Under the pieces are notes generated by a model. That model was not told the origin of the DNA and did no database searches. It saw only the letters and a program-made list of their open reading frames with translations. Source: Heracleum sosnowskyi (taxonomy: Eukaryota > Streptophyta > Magnoliopsida > Apiales > Apiaceae). From it: a stretch of DNA of 64,000 bases. A program made the translations under genes and the position numbers. Of the stretch, positions 11,628 through 23,454 are shown in pieces. The stretch spans positions 930,001-994,000 of the forward strand of contig JAUIZM010000013.1 of assembly GCA_030848705.1 (NCBI GenBank). The letters are read 5' to 3'. How positions within the stretch are numbered: the first letter of the stretch is position 1; the number at the start of each line of letters is the position of its first letter.

Positions 11628-12785
11628 CAATAAATAATAGAAGAGAGCGACCCTGTGATCCACAAAAAACGTCTCCTGATTCTTAAGAGAATTACAGATC
11701 GAGATCTCATGGATAGGAGAAATGAGAAAATGGATGAATAAATTAAGAGAAGGGCATTGCTGTCAGCAAAGCTGGCATAGTCGTTGGACAGCTTGTTTCT
11801 AATTAATAAGTGTCTCTTTTGGTAGACTATCACTCCTCTCTTGAACAGTTTTTTATGTTGGCATAGTCGTTGGACATCTTGTTTCTAATTAATAAGTGTC
11901 TCTTTTGGTAGACTATTACTATTCTCTTGAACAGTTTTTTAGTTGTGCATGCTCCATCTAGGTTGATATAAGAATCTCAAGGTTGACGTGCACATGTACT
12001 GTTGTTATATACCATTCTAAAATCTCAATCTTTAAGATTCCGGTTGTACCGGCTTATCTAAAATATAAATGCGTTAGAGGGATTTTAAATAAATTTTGTA
12101 TTATATTTTAACACTTCCCTCACTCGATAATTCATGCCGACTAGAGCCTAAAATGTTAGAGGAAAATCACAAATAAATTTTATATTATATTTTAATATAA
12201 AATCACAAATAAATAATAGAAGAGAGCGACCCTGTGATCCACAAAAAACGTCTCCTGATTCTTAAGAGAATTACAGATCGAGATCTCATGGATAGGAGAA
12301 ATGAGAAAATGGATGAATAAATTAAGAGAAGGGCATTGCTGTCAGCAAAGCTGGCATAGTCGTTGGACAGCTTGTTTCTAATTAATAAGTGTCTCTTTTG
12401 GTAGACTATCACTCCTCTCTTGAACAGTTTTTTATGTTGGCATAGTCGTTGGACATTTTGTTTCTAATTAATAAGTGTCTCTTTTGGTAGACTATTACTA
12501 TTCTCTTGAACAGTTTTTTAGTTGTGCATGCTCCATCTAGGTTGATATAAGAATCTCAAGGTTGACGTGCACATGTACTGTTGTTATATACCATTCTAAA
12601 ATCTCAATCTTTAAGATTCCGGTTGTACCGGCTTATCTAAAATATAAATGCGTTAGAGGGATTTTAAATAAATTTTGTATTATATTTTAACACTTCCCTC
12701 ACTCGATAATTCATGCCGACTAGAGCCTAAAATGTTAGAGGAAAATCACAAATAAATTTTATATTATATTTTAATAATTTCCCCC
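11628..12785. repeat. Tandem duplication, two units of about 579 bp
   Basis: Unit 1 (about 11628-12206) and unit 2 (about 12207-12785) are nearly identical; I noticed one substitution (GGACATCTTG against GGACATTTTG) and small end differences. Each unit contains an internal 86-bp direct repeat (TTGGCATAGTCGTTGGACA...), so that piece is present four times. The minus-strand ORFs of 68-69 codons in each unit are by-products. The AT-rich tails resemble LTR ends, but I could not define an element. Confidence 0.85.
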
Positions 12786-13011
12786 ACAATATACTTGATG
12801 GGGAAGAAATTGTACATGAAAATTATGTTAATGCTAAATTTTAGTAAATGTTTTGCGAATAAAATTCAAATGAATATTCCATTAATCAATGAACCATATA
12901 GAAGTTTACGATGTTACGGAAGTTCTGGTTTATGAACTTACGAGTAATCAGATATACTCTGTAACATTATAAATCCTAAATTATTATTTAATTAAAAGTT
13001 AATCTTTATTA

Positions 13012-13281
13012 CTGCCTCCGTCCCACCCATTTCTTTACACTTTCCTTATTGGGATGTCCCATCCAATTTTTTACATTCCAAAACTTTCCTAAAATAGTAA
13101 AGTTTTATAATATAAAAATCAACTACTTCCACTACTTTCCTCCACTTTACTTACTTTATACTTTAAATATTGGTGGGTCCACCACTTTAATCCTTTTCTT
13201 TACTCTTCCCCATTACTTTATCTATTTTCGTTAAACTCCGTGCCCAACCCAATTGATAACAATTGGGCGGGACGGAGGGAG
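13012..13281. mobile_element. Stowaway-like MITE, 270 bp
   Basis: Terminal inverted repeats CTGCCTCCGTCCCACCCA and, at the right, TTGGGCGGGACGGAGGGAG. It is flanked by TA on both sides (13010-13011 and 13282-13283), as for Tc1/mariner-type Stowaway MITEs. A + strand ORF inside is not a gene. Confidence 0.85.
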
Positions 13282-13283
13282 TA

Positions 13284-15190
13284 CTTTATTAAAATCAAAA
13301 ACTAACTCTTAATAATATAGTATATCATATACAACGACGGTAAACATATAATTATTATATTAATATAATTAACAGAATTCTAAATTTATATAAATAAGAT
13401 TTATTATAAATCAAAATCAGATATCCAACTTAATGTTACAAGTCTATAACCCGTGCAACGCACAGACGACTTTAATATTAATTTTGAAATTTTCTTTTAA
13501 TTTTTTTGAGATTTTAATACTTCTGAAAATGCTACATTTTTAAAAAGAATTAAAAGTACTACTTTAATACTTTAAATCTAAAAAAATTATAGATTTTATA
13601 ATAGTTTATTAGCTTAGTAAGCATGTGAGTAAAGATAACCGTCAAAATTATGTATATATTTTGTTGTAATATATATAAATATAAATATTTTCTAAAAAAG
13701 GTCGTGTTTTTAATTCTAAGTAAAGTATAATTAAAAGAGTTTATAGTTATGTTATATATGTGACAAAATCGAAAATCAAAACTTTTAATGTTTCGGCTAT
13801 TATATAATAGTACAGATAGATAGATTAAATAGAATAAATTACCGAAAATTGAAATCAAAACTTTCAATGTTTCGGTTATTATATAATAGTATAGTATAGA
13901 TAGATATTGTCTGCGATAATTTTAGAAAAGGAGAAATTTTAGTTAAAAAATATCAAAAAGAATATACGCTTTGACTAACAAAGGTAATCGGTTAATTATT
14001 AGTATTTATAATATTACTATTTTATGTAAATAAATGAAATTACATGTGATATTTTTGAAAAATGTGAGATTTTACTTAGGAAAAATTTTAGTTAGAAAAT
14101 ATAAAAAAGAATATACGCTTTGGGAAAAAAGTCAATCGATTAGTTATTAGTAATTATAAATATTATTATTTTATTTCATTAAAAAGAACTGCCCGTGAGG
14201 TTTTAGTTAGAAAGCCAATCAATTTTATTTTATTGGAAAATGAGAGGTTTTAGTTAGAAAAAATAGAAAAGTAAAAATTTTAGTTAGAAAATATAAAAAA
14301 GAATATACACTTTGGCTAAAATAGGTAATTGGTTAGTTATTAACAATTATTATTTTATTATTTTATTTTAATAAATGAAACTATTTGTTATATTTTTGGA
14401 AAAGGAGAGGTTTTAGTAAGCAAAAATAAAAAGCTTATATGTTTTAGTTAAAAAAGGTAATTGTCCGTGATATTTTTGAAAAAGTAGGGGAATTTTTCAG
14501 AAAAAATAAAAAAAAGTAATATATTTTAGGTGTAAAAGGTAATTGTTTATAAATATGTAATATTAATATTTAATAATATTTTTTATAAATAAGTAAGGGT
14601 AATTAAGTAAAAACACGAAGTATAATTAAGTAAGGACAATTAAATAAAATCACAACATACCAAAAAATATTTAGTATTATATCCAAAGACTCTCATTAAT
14701 TAATTTAAAAGATCTAACGGTTAGAGATTGGATGATCAAACTATGGAGGACCAGACTACAAATCGACTACAAAAACTTTTAATGTTTCATCTTTAATATA
14801 ATAGTATAGATGATATGTTATGTATACCGCCGTACACATATAATTTTATTGAGATCAAAAGATTTTTTTATATCACATATTATTTTATAAGTTATTTTCG
14901 ATCAGTACAATTCCTATCTGTTACGCCATAATTTCGGTTACCTCAATTATCTCCTAATTTCCCAATATAAATCTAGTAATAATTAATTGCTTAACCACTA
15001 AGTAATATTCTCTCTCTGAAACGAGGAAACAATCAATCTAAATCAATCAATTACTAAAAAATATCTCCAAACGATAACTCTAAAAAGATAAAATCAACTT
15101 ATCTCAACATATCCCTTAACAATCACAGGGATTAAAAACACTATCATATCACAGAACTGCGTTGGCTTGATCCCTATATATAAACAGGGT
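13284..15190. other. Helitron fragments, nested, reverse orientation
   Basis: No gene. Several reversed Helitron 5' ends (ATGTTTCGGCTATTATATAA... ending TATAGATAGAT) lie near 13795-13815, 13865-13905 and 14785-14812. A reversed 3' end with the hairpin CCCGTGCAACGCACAG lies at 13451-13466. Internal segments repeat the theme GAGGTTTTAGTTAGAAAAAATA. Exact element borders cannot be resolved by eye. Confidence 0.5.
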
Positions 15191-15198
15191 ACAGATGT

Positions 15199-15689
15199 GT
15201 ATTTTATCCGTCCCATCGATCTTGCTCTGTTCTCACGCCCCATTCAGGACGGGAATTGAGAAATTATTCGTGTTCAGGACACAGGAACATAGAAAGAAGT
15301 ATAAAAACACCCCGGGGATCGGTGACGGGAACGAAGAGAAGTACATAAAAATGATTCATGATTGGGGAATTGATTGATAAGGAAAACTCTTTTTCGTTGG
15401 AACACAATAGTACAAAGTCAAATTTGGGCATCTCTTACTTCTAACAACTACATATGGGTATTTTATCCGTCCCGTCGATCTTGCTATGTTCTTCACCCCA
15501 TTCGGGACGAGAATTTGAGAGAAATTATTTGTGTTCAGGACAGGAACATAGAGAATTATAAAAACAACTTGGGGATTGATGGCAGGAATGCAGAGAAGTA
15601 TAATAAAATTATTCGGGGGATCGATGACTTTATTGATAAGGAAAACTCTTTTTCGTTGCAAAACAATAGTACAAAGCCAAATTTTGGTT
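15199..15689. repeat. Imperfect tandem duplication, offset about 259 bp
   Basis: 15199-15430 and 15458-15689 share an ordered series of blocks (GTATTTTATCCGTCCC, CGATCTTGCT, TGTTCAGGACA, GAAAACTCTTTTTCGTTG) with many indels. Both copies give ORFs of about 60-105 codons on either strand, but these do not agree with each other in frame. I call this an old non-coding duplication. Confidence 0.7.
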
Positions 15690-15898
15690 AGTACGGTATA
15701 TCTAAATTAATTGGTTTCATTCCAAACTCATGTTCGATTCGCTGCAACTACATAATTATATAAGTTAGTTATTTATTCAATTTCAATTCTTTGATTTTAC
15801 CAAATATTTGATTCTTTCTATCGACATAATTAAATAATATTTATTTATTATAGACTTTCATATTAATTTCATATTAAATTCTCCGCAAGTACATTATA

Positions 15899-16488
15899 TC
15901 CTTATTATATATAATAAGCGTAAGGGAGATGTTATCCAAAATTTTGGTCCTGTACCGCCAAATCAATAAGGGTCGTTGATCTTAAATAGATGAATGTGAA
16001 CCGTTAGATCATTGTTAATAAAATATTAAAATATTTTAATAATATAAATCAAATATGAGTAGGTTTTCTAAGTTGAGTAGAATTCTCAATATAAAAATTC
16101 GTAACTTTAATTCTAAGTTGAGTAGATTTATTTGATTGTTGATTTATACTATAATTATAAGTTGAGTAGATTTTCTTTATTTTAATTATATTCCTGAGTT
16201 GAATAGAACTAATGCAGAAAATTCTTCGCGTTATTCTTTGTTCAATTTCAGGATATTTGTGATTGGATTTTTTTTTTTAAATCATCACCAAATTTAAGAT
16301 TATTTTGTGAATTTGTAAGGACTATAAAATCGTTCAAATTCAATTTTTAAAACTCAAGATTGAGCATAAATAGTATATTGAGTATATAAAACTTAATAAA
16401 GTATGAAAACTAATAACATAAAATATTACAAATTATAAATTAATATAATTATAAATATTAAAAAAAACGTGCATGGATTATAAGCTAG
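15899..16488 (+). mobile_element. Short Helitron upstream of OMT copy 2
   Basis: Starts TCCTTATTATATATAATAAG after A. Ends with a weak GTGCAT hairpin region and CTAG (16485-16488) before T. Its first 150 bp (AAGGG...TCCAAAATTTTGGTCC...) match a sequence starting at 51861. It lies only about 85 bp upstream of the OMT copy 2 TATA box and replaces the distal promoter found at the other copies. Confidence 0.7.
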
Positions 16489-16573
16489 TAATTATAATTA
16501 TGTAATAATATTTTTAATTTTGATACGATTAGTTTGGCAAGTTACTAGGCAACTAGGACAGGTAGCTTCGAAG

Positions 16574-16583
16574 TTTATATAAC
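16574..16583 (+). promoter_or_regulatory. TATA box of OMT copy 2
   Basis: TTTATATAAC, about 60 bp before the ATG at 16643. It predicts a leader of roughly 30-40 nt. The region from about 16549 to the ATG is conserved with copy 1. Confidence 0.65.
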
Positions 16584-16642
16584 TACCCAACATATTCATA
16601 AGAATTTCATGTCAGAAGACTTGTAAAAGGCCAATCAACTAA

Positions 16643-18177
16643 ATGTCAAAAGAAGTTGAAGATGCCAATGAATTCGCAAGGGTGCTGCAATTAAATAGTG
16701 GCACGATTCTTGGAATGGTAATGAAAGCTGCTATTGAGCTTGATTTATTTGAGATCATGGCCAAAGCTGCTTCTGTTGGTGGCACTTCTCCTTTCGGAGA
16801 TGATGCTAAAAAGCTGTCTAGTGATGATATTGTAGCTCATCTTCCCACACAAAATCCTGCAGCTGAGGCCATGCTTGAGCGAATTCTCCGGTTTTTGGCT
16901 GCCAATTCCATCCTTATCCGGACAGTAGTAGTTGAAGATGATGGCAAAGAAAAGAGTTTGTACAGTCTAGCAAGTATCTGCAAACATTACATTGCGGACG
17001 AAGATGGGGTTTCGCTAGCTCCTTTATTGCTTATGCTTCAGGACAAAGTTTTTGTTGATTCTTGGTTCATCTACTCTCTTTTATTTTTCAAATTTACGCT
17101 AAAATGTTTTAGACATCTCCACGTATATCCTGTAAAACGCTTGTAACAATGTAATCAATTGCCTTCAGGTACCAGTTGAAAGATGCAGTGCTTGAGGGAG
17201 GAATTCCTTTTAACAAGGCTCACGACGGCATGCATGCATTTGAATACCCTGCAAAAGACGGCAGATACAATGATGTTTTTAATCAAGCAATGTATGACCA
17301 CACCACTATAGTCATGAAGAAGATTTTAGAAGTTTACAATGGATTCGAGGAGATGACAGAGATCATAGACGTTGCTGGTGGAACCGGGGCAACGCTAGCC
17401 AAAATCATAGCCAAATATCCACAAATTAGGGGAATCAACTTCGATTTGCCTCACGTGATCAAGAACGCCGCTCCTTTACCTGGTAACTGAACTCATGCTG
17501 GCTTAGCCTCTTATCTTGAGTTAGGTTTGGTAGATCACAATGGAAAACGAAGAGATTATTAGAATAAATAATTAGGCTATTTCATAAGCGGATAAATATA
17601 TTGTCACTGTCCTTATTAAGGAATGATATGAAGATATAAATACGAACCTGCTTCATTGGTGATTGCTAGGTGTGGAGCATGTTGAAGGAGATATGTTCGA
17701 AAGTGTCCCAAAAGGAGAGGTCATTTTCATGAAGGTGAATACTTTCGCTATACAAAAACAAAGTTTTATTTCACATTTACGAAACACTTAATACACATGC
17801 ATAATGTTACAAAGTTGTCCAAAACATAAAACTGTTTCTTAAATTCTTTGAATACTTGGGTTATGCAGTGGATACTTCACGACTGGAGCGATGAACACTG
17901 CTTGAAGCTTTTAAGGAATTGCTGTAACGCCCTTCCAGAATTTGGTAAGGTGGTAATTGTGGAATCAGTTGTGCCCAAGTATACGAACACAGGTTCTTCA
18001 TCGAAATTAAGCAACGTCCTGGGTTATGATATGGCATTGTTGGCATTATGTCAGGGAGGAAAAGAGAGGAGTTTGAAAGAATTTGAGGCATTGGCAAAGC
18101 AATCTGGATTTGCAGCTGTAGAACTCATTTGCAACGCAGCTACTTACAGTGTTTTGGAATTTTATAAGAAAGTGTAG
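16643..18177 (+). CDS. O-methyltransferase copy 2 (intact, COMT-like)
   Basis: The only open member of the array. Exons 16643-17064, 17169-17482, 17670-17734 and 17869-18177 (stop TAG) join through GT-AG introns of phase 2, 1 and 0 to 369 codons, the normal length for plant class II small-molecule O-methyltransferases. An N-terminal dimerisation domain (to about residue 110) is followed by the Rossmann SAM domain, with motif EIIDVAGGTG at about 205-214. The usual DVGGGTG has Ala at 210. The catalytic base is His271 in WILHDWSDEH; the supporting acids are Glu299 (VESVVP) and Glu333 (GGKER), matching the His/Glu/Glu set of alfalfa COMT. The family moves a methyl group from SAM to a phenolic hydroxyl in the cytosol. 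The substrate here (monolignol, coumarin, phenylpropene or other) cannot be read from the sequence. No nonsense codon or frameshift is visible. Expression may be altered by the Helitron just upstream. Confidence 0.88.
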
Positions 18178-18725
18178 ACTGATGCATCATTCTTGTAATA
18201 CATAACTAAGTTTTTAAGGATTTGAACTTTCCTGGAGTTTTGCCAGCTTAAAAAGCTGTTGAAGTTTTTCAGTAGCATATTTTGGTATTAACACATGAAT
18301 CTTTGATTCCTAAATGTGGTACCTTCTTATGAAATCATGAATAAAAGTTCAAGGATTTTATTTTGGATTTCAGGCATCCCTCGTTTCTGATACTTGTCGA
18401 TATTAAGATAGATAATTGTTCTGGTTTGAGTATGGTTTAGTTCAACAAAATTAAACCAAACACAAAATTTCCAACCAGATATGTACTGAATTATTGAACA
18501 AGATATTAGTACTGCTGCTACTTGAACGATAACTGAGATAAAAGATTCTAGTGTCAAACTTGCTAGACAATGCTGCAATGTGTGCTTAATTTTTTTCATC
18601 ATCACCATCTCCGAAATCACCACAGACTCAACGTTCAAATGTTTTTGTTTTTTGCTAAATATCCACATGCATGCAGTTAGGAGCATCACAAGTGTCTCTT
18701 TTCACCATAAATTTATAATCTAAAA
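18178..18725. repeat. OMT copy 2 3' flank
   Basis: Matches 3099-3642 after copy 1 nearly throughout. It contains a 120-codon minus-strand ORF (18327-18689) that is shorter in copy 1 and broken in copy 3, so it is not supported as a gene. The sequence CCATAAATTTATAATCTAAA at 18704-18723 is the unfilled version of the Helitron site in the copy 1 spacer. Confidence 0.7.
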
Positions 18726-21256
18726 CACTACAAGAAATCCCAAATTTGTCAACGAAATTTCCTAACGGAAACGTGTCCGTTGCTATTTACTAACGGATTC
18801 CTAACAAATTTGATTTTGCTGAAAAGTCAATGATACAATAACAGATTCGCAACGATTCAGTAACGGATATTTAGTAACGGAAATTTCCGTTGGGAGAAAG
18901 AGGGGGGAAAATTGCCCGCCCAAAATAACAACAGTCTACCAACGATTTAGTAACGGATATTTAGTAATGGAAACTTCCGTTGGTAATCTGTTGGCAGTTC
19001 GTTGCCAATCCGTTGTCAAGGTCTCTGCTCCCATCCGTTACTAATCCATTGTAATTTTAGATCGGTTATATTAATTCCGTTAGTGGACCGTTATAATTTT
19101 AGATCGGTTAAACTAATTCCGTTACTAAACCGTTACAATATTAGATCGGTTAAAAAAATTCCGTTAGTAATCCGTTGGTAGGGTCATTCTTTAAATTTAA
19201 TGCCAACTACCATTTTAGATCTACTTCACCAGCGTGCCTTTCAACTTGTAAAGTCATTTCATTCTTTCTTCCCCAATCAAGTGCAGTACTCGTCTTCCTC
19301 CTTTGCTGTCAACAAATCAAAATTAGTGATACTATATATTATTTATCAAATTAAGAAGATCTCTCAACACAATCTATTTGCCAATTAAAAGGTTAGTTAT
19401 CCTAATTATCTCTCAACACAATCTATTTGCCAATTAAAATTAGTGATACTATATATTATTGATGCATATATATTGAAGCCAACAGAGATATGCTAATAAA
19501 AATTTGAAATCCTCTCTATAAAATATATAAGGAATACTTTTAGTAACTACTTACTGTTTTTCGGAAATGTTAACAGTGTAGGGGTTAAGTTTTTGTGTGA
19601 TTTTAGGTGTTAAAAGGCTGGCGTTTTTACGAATACATAGGTCACTAAGGTTGAGCAAGATTGGCTAGTAATTATGTTTTTTTGTCGGAATTCTTGTATG
19701 GAAGGATTAGTGATTATTTGATTGGTATTGGTATCTTAGGTAGTTAGGGTGATCACCGTTTAGGCCATAACATGGCCGAGGGTTCTGTATATTTGAGGGT
19801 CCCTAACTGGCCATTTAAAATTGTTTGTTGATGGAGTGTGCATGGTTTTGAATGCACTAATTTGTCATGGGGAACAAATTCTGAATTGTAACACGTCTGA
19901 TTTTTAATGGATGAGGGAGTCTGCATGGTCCTGATTTTTGTTCCAGTGAATCATTGATTTCCGAATAGTGGCTGATTCGAGTTTGCTGTGTATTGCTGTT
20001 GGTTTTTGTCAATTTTTGGTTTTTGTGGATAGTTGATTTTTCAAACCCCTCATGTCAAATTTTCCTTAAAAATTTCTGAGAGCATTTATCTGACAGCATA
20101 TATATAATTTTGTATAATTTTATACAGGAAACATATTTAAGTCTTCGTGAGCAGCAGCTGAAGTCTGGACAGCCTGTGGATGAAAATGCGTTGTTTTTTC
20201 AGGCAGCTGGCGGGTTTGACAAGAAGAAGAGAGTATACGGAGTTGGTTCATCACAGAGCCTGTTTTATCCATCAGAAGTTGCTCCTTGCACCTCATCATT
20301 TGCCCAAGAAGAAAACCAAAAGCTGCAACAAGAATTGAAAGAGATGAAGGATCGGGTGATGGAAGTGGAAAAAGAGATGAACGATCGGGTGAAAGAAGTG
20401 GAAAAAGAGATGAACGATCGGGTGAAAGAAGTGGAAAATCAACTAGCAATAATTTTGGAGGCTACTACCCGAAATCGTCAATCCCCTCATTCTAATGTTG
20501 ACAATCAGGATGGCTTAGAAAATTAATATAATATGTTGTCTATGATGTTTTGGGTAAGAACATGTAGACATGTAGTGAAGTAGTTCTTAGCTCAAGACTT
20601 AGTTGGCTGTTGGGTTTGTGTAATTTGGATATGAATCCTATGACTAGAGGTTATAACTCTGTCCTTTTGAATTGTTTTATCTAATGAAGTGCTGGTTATT
20701 AAAAAAGATTTTTTTTGTTATTTATTTTGATATGAAAAAATGTACAGGTTATACAAAAATAAGAAATGGCAATTATATGGTCACTGACCAAAAAGTACAA
20801 ACAAATGAATCTGTTGGTAAAGTGTTGCTAACATTAATATTCGGGTAGAACTTCGTTACTAAAGTCAATAATTCCGTTGGCAAAGCGTTGCTAGTGTTAA
20901 CATATTCCGTTGGCAGTTTGTTACTAAAGTTAACAACGGATATTCTGTTAGAACCATTGTAGAGTTACCAACGCCATTTCCGTTAGCAAAGTGTTGTTAG
21001 AATTGCCAACGGAATATACCGTTGGGAAATTGGTTTTCTAGTGGTCAGTTCCAAATTAAAAGATCTATTATTAGTTGGTTGATAATCCGTTGGTAACTGC
21101 AACAACGGAAAATAATCCGTTGGCAACAACTTCCCAACGAAGCTTATTCTAACGATTATTTTCGGTTGGCATTCCGTTGGCAAGCTGTTTTTCCAACGGA
21201 TTTTCTTGCTTTGCCAACGGAATTTTCTGTTATCAAAAATAAAAATTCTTGTAGTG
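18726..21256 (+). mobile_element. Non-autonomous CACTA element, 2.5 kb
   Basis: Ends CACTACAAGAAAT and, at the right, ATTCTTGTAGTG. The target duplication is AAA (18723-18725 and 21257-21259). The uninterrupted site TAATCTAAAAGACCCAAACA survives at about 5646-5665 in the copy 1 spacer. The subterminal zones are dense in both orientations of CCGTTGG(T/C)A and TAACGGA words, the expected transposase-binding arrays. The interior carries the last exon of a plant transposase-associated protein (20128-20526) and little else. Confidence 0.92.
20128..20526 (+). pseudogene. Terminal exon of plant transposase-24-like protein
   Basis: The reading frame follows a plausible acceptor (TTATACAG) and runs 132 codons to TAA. 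The start (ETYLSLREQQL...PVDENALFFQAAGG) and the VYGVGSSQSLFYPSE block look like the C-terminal part of the PF03004-type protein carried by plant CACTA elements (family match from memory). The C-terminal half is a coiled coil made of three tandem 11-residue units (EMNDRVKEVEK), encoded by 33-bp DNA repeats. I find no upstream exons with the rest of the domain in this 2.5-kb element, so this is a remnant. An ORF reported from 20110 has no better start. Confidence 0.6.
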
Positions 21257-21412
21257 AAAGACCCAAACACGAAGAATAGTTTAAGAGCAGAAATATAATT
21301 GATATTTCTTACATTAGCAAGTTACGATATTTAGATAATTGAATTGATAGACATATTTTTCAAATCAAAACTTAGTGTTAAGATTTAAGGAATACAAGGA
21401 TATCTTACTAGA

Positions 21413-21655
21413 GTCGCTGTTTTTAGTGTTCTGGAATTTCAGAAGAAAGTGTAGATCACTGCATCATTCCTGTAATGCACTAGTGTTTTTTATGTATTTG
21501 AATATTGTTTGAGTTTTTCCAGCTTAATAAGCTCTTCAGAGATTATGATTAATATTTTTCCATATAAACATATGAATCTTTGATCTGCATTGTGGTTATT
21601 AACTTCTCATAGAATGATTGAGGATACATTGAGTTGACTTATTTAATGTGTTTCA
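21413..21655 (+). pseudogene. OMT C-terminal scrap (first)
   Basis: Encodes the last OMT residues (VFSVLEFQKKV, stop at 21452-21454) followed by about 200 bp of 3' UTR. It is almost identical to 22530-22785. It is a leftover of a lost OMT copy, duplicated together with the Helitron piece that follows. Confidence 0.8.
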
Positions 21656-21702
21656 TAGAATGATTGAGGATACAAGGATATCTAACCAGAGGAGTCGTAG
21701 AA

Positions 21703-22524
21703 GGCCAATCAATCAATCAATATTATTATATAAAGGAGAAGACTGGAGAAGATGGGTACGGTAAGGTGGTACTCAAAATCGCCTCGTTCTATTTTTTTTA
21801 ATTTTCTCAATTTTTTGAATCTGTTTTTCTAATTTTCTCAATTTTTTGAATTAATAATATTAAAAATTCGAAAAAAACTCAATTACCTTTTAAATACTTA
21901 CTAATAGAGGAAACATATAATATTTTTTCATTTAAAATCTCTATTAATGAAGAAAGTAAATATACAATAGATCTTTAGTAATGGAGAAAACTAAATAATA
22001 CAAAGGGAGGAAACTAAATATTCAATTATAATATTATTGCCTTCAAATATCTAAATTAAAAAAAAAGTGTATTACTTTAAATAATTTTGAACTTCCTTTT
22101 ATTATTATCTAGATATTCTCATAATATTATTTTTTTCAAATGAAATTACCATCTTAACATTCTGCTCTCCTAAACTTTCGTTTTTAATGTAATATAATAG
22201 AAAATACAAGAACATATTGATAAATAAGAAGTTAATAAATTAAATCGGTCTTGCATAAAAAATTAAGTAATTATTTGATAAATAATTAATTACCTTTAAT
22301 ACTTTTATACAAACAACTAATTAATAGTATAAATATACACCTAAACTCTGTTAATTGTCTACTGTAATTTTTGTTGTCAACATTGTTCTTTTTTTACTTT
22401 TTTGTTTGTTCATGTCATGAGTATGAGACTTTTTCCTTTATGTTATTTATCTTATTACGTTTGTTTGTATCCTAATGCATGATCATATTAAAATCTTTGA
22501 CAAGACAAAGACAAGTTATTTGCT
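21703..22524 (+). mobile_element. Truncated Helitron 5' fragment
   Basis: Corresponds to the first ~830 bp of the Helitron at 5831, sitting in the same leader-like target (GTAGAAGGCCAATCAATCAA). It stops at TTATTTGCTACT, where it joins an OMT 3' end. There is no Helitron 3' terminus, so it was carried here by duplication of the host segment and is not a separate insertion. Confidence 0.75.
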
Positions 22525-22529
22525 ACTAG

Positions 22530-22785
22530 AGTCACTGTTTTTAGTGTTCTGGAATTTCAGAAGAAAGTGTAGATCACTGCATCATTCCTGTAATGCACTA
22601 GTGTTTTTTTATGTATTTGAATATTGTTTGAGTTTTTCCAGCTTAATAAGCTCTTCAGAGTTTATGATTAATATTTTTCCATATAAACATATGAATCTTT
22701 GATCTGCATTGTGGTTATTAACTTCTCATAGAATGATTGAGGATACATTGAGTTGACTTATTTAATGTGTTTCTTTGTTGATGAA
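22530..22785 (+). pseudogene. OMT C-terminal scrap (second)
   Basis: Same content as 21413-21655: last codons SVLEFQKKV, then TAG and 3' UTR, with only a few differences. After GTGTTTC (about 22773) the two copies diverge. Both copies start at the shared word TACTAGAGTC, which points to a duplication through short homology. Confidence 0.8.
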
Positions 22786-23454
22786 ACTTAAGCTTATGAC
22801 CTTCACAAAAGTGAAGTGGATGCATGGATGTGTATTCCCGCATATAATGTGTTGTTGATGTTGAACTGAGGCATCTGGAGCAGGGTGAGAGGTTACTATA
22901 TATCTGTAAAAGTATATCAATAACCTGAGAGAAGAATCGTGACTTGCCAAGGAACCAATCAATTAGCTTTACCGAGAACAATAATATGGAGTGATATAAT
23001 TACAACAACGTAAAATGCCGAACTTTCTGGTATATATCATAATCTCGGGGCATAAAAACTGTCATTGTATGGATGCAGGCAGTAGCTTGGCTGAAAAATT
23101 AAGTGTATACATGGAATCAGCAATAGGAAAACATCACATGCATTCAATACGCGTAAAGTATGGAAATACTAACGCTGAACTGCATTAGCCATTAAGAATA
23201 GATTTGTTATATAGAAGAGACAGAAACAATGAAGTTATCTAGCTAGCCACCTCGCATATTCTCACTGATATTTCATAGTAAGCCTGCTGCAGCTGGCAGA
23301 CATGAATTTGGCCTATCGAACGACCATCTGTAATCAAGGGCCTTTTTCGTAACTTACTGCTTAAAATTGGTACATGCGTTCTTCTGGAGTACTGCTCTCT
23401 GTCTGCAAGGGATATATTCATTTTGGACAATGCCATGAGGATTAGTAAACGACA
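22786..23454. other. Unassigned spacer
   Basis: About 670 bp of slightly less AT-rich sequence with small ORFs on the minus strand (for example 23239-23436). None resembles a known protein, and I see no repeat ends. It may be unique promoter-distal DNA of the array. Confidence 0.35.

Noticed and set aside
15356..15691. ORFs of about 100 codons on both strands
   Set aside because: They lie in an imperfect tandem duplication and the two units do not share a reading frame.
18327..18689. 120-codon minus-strand ORF after OMT copy 2, partly shared with copy 1 (3238-3468)
   Set aside because: Its conservation follows the segmental duplication; the frame is shorter in copy 1 and lost after copy 3, and the protein resembles nothing.
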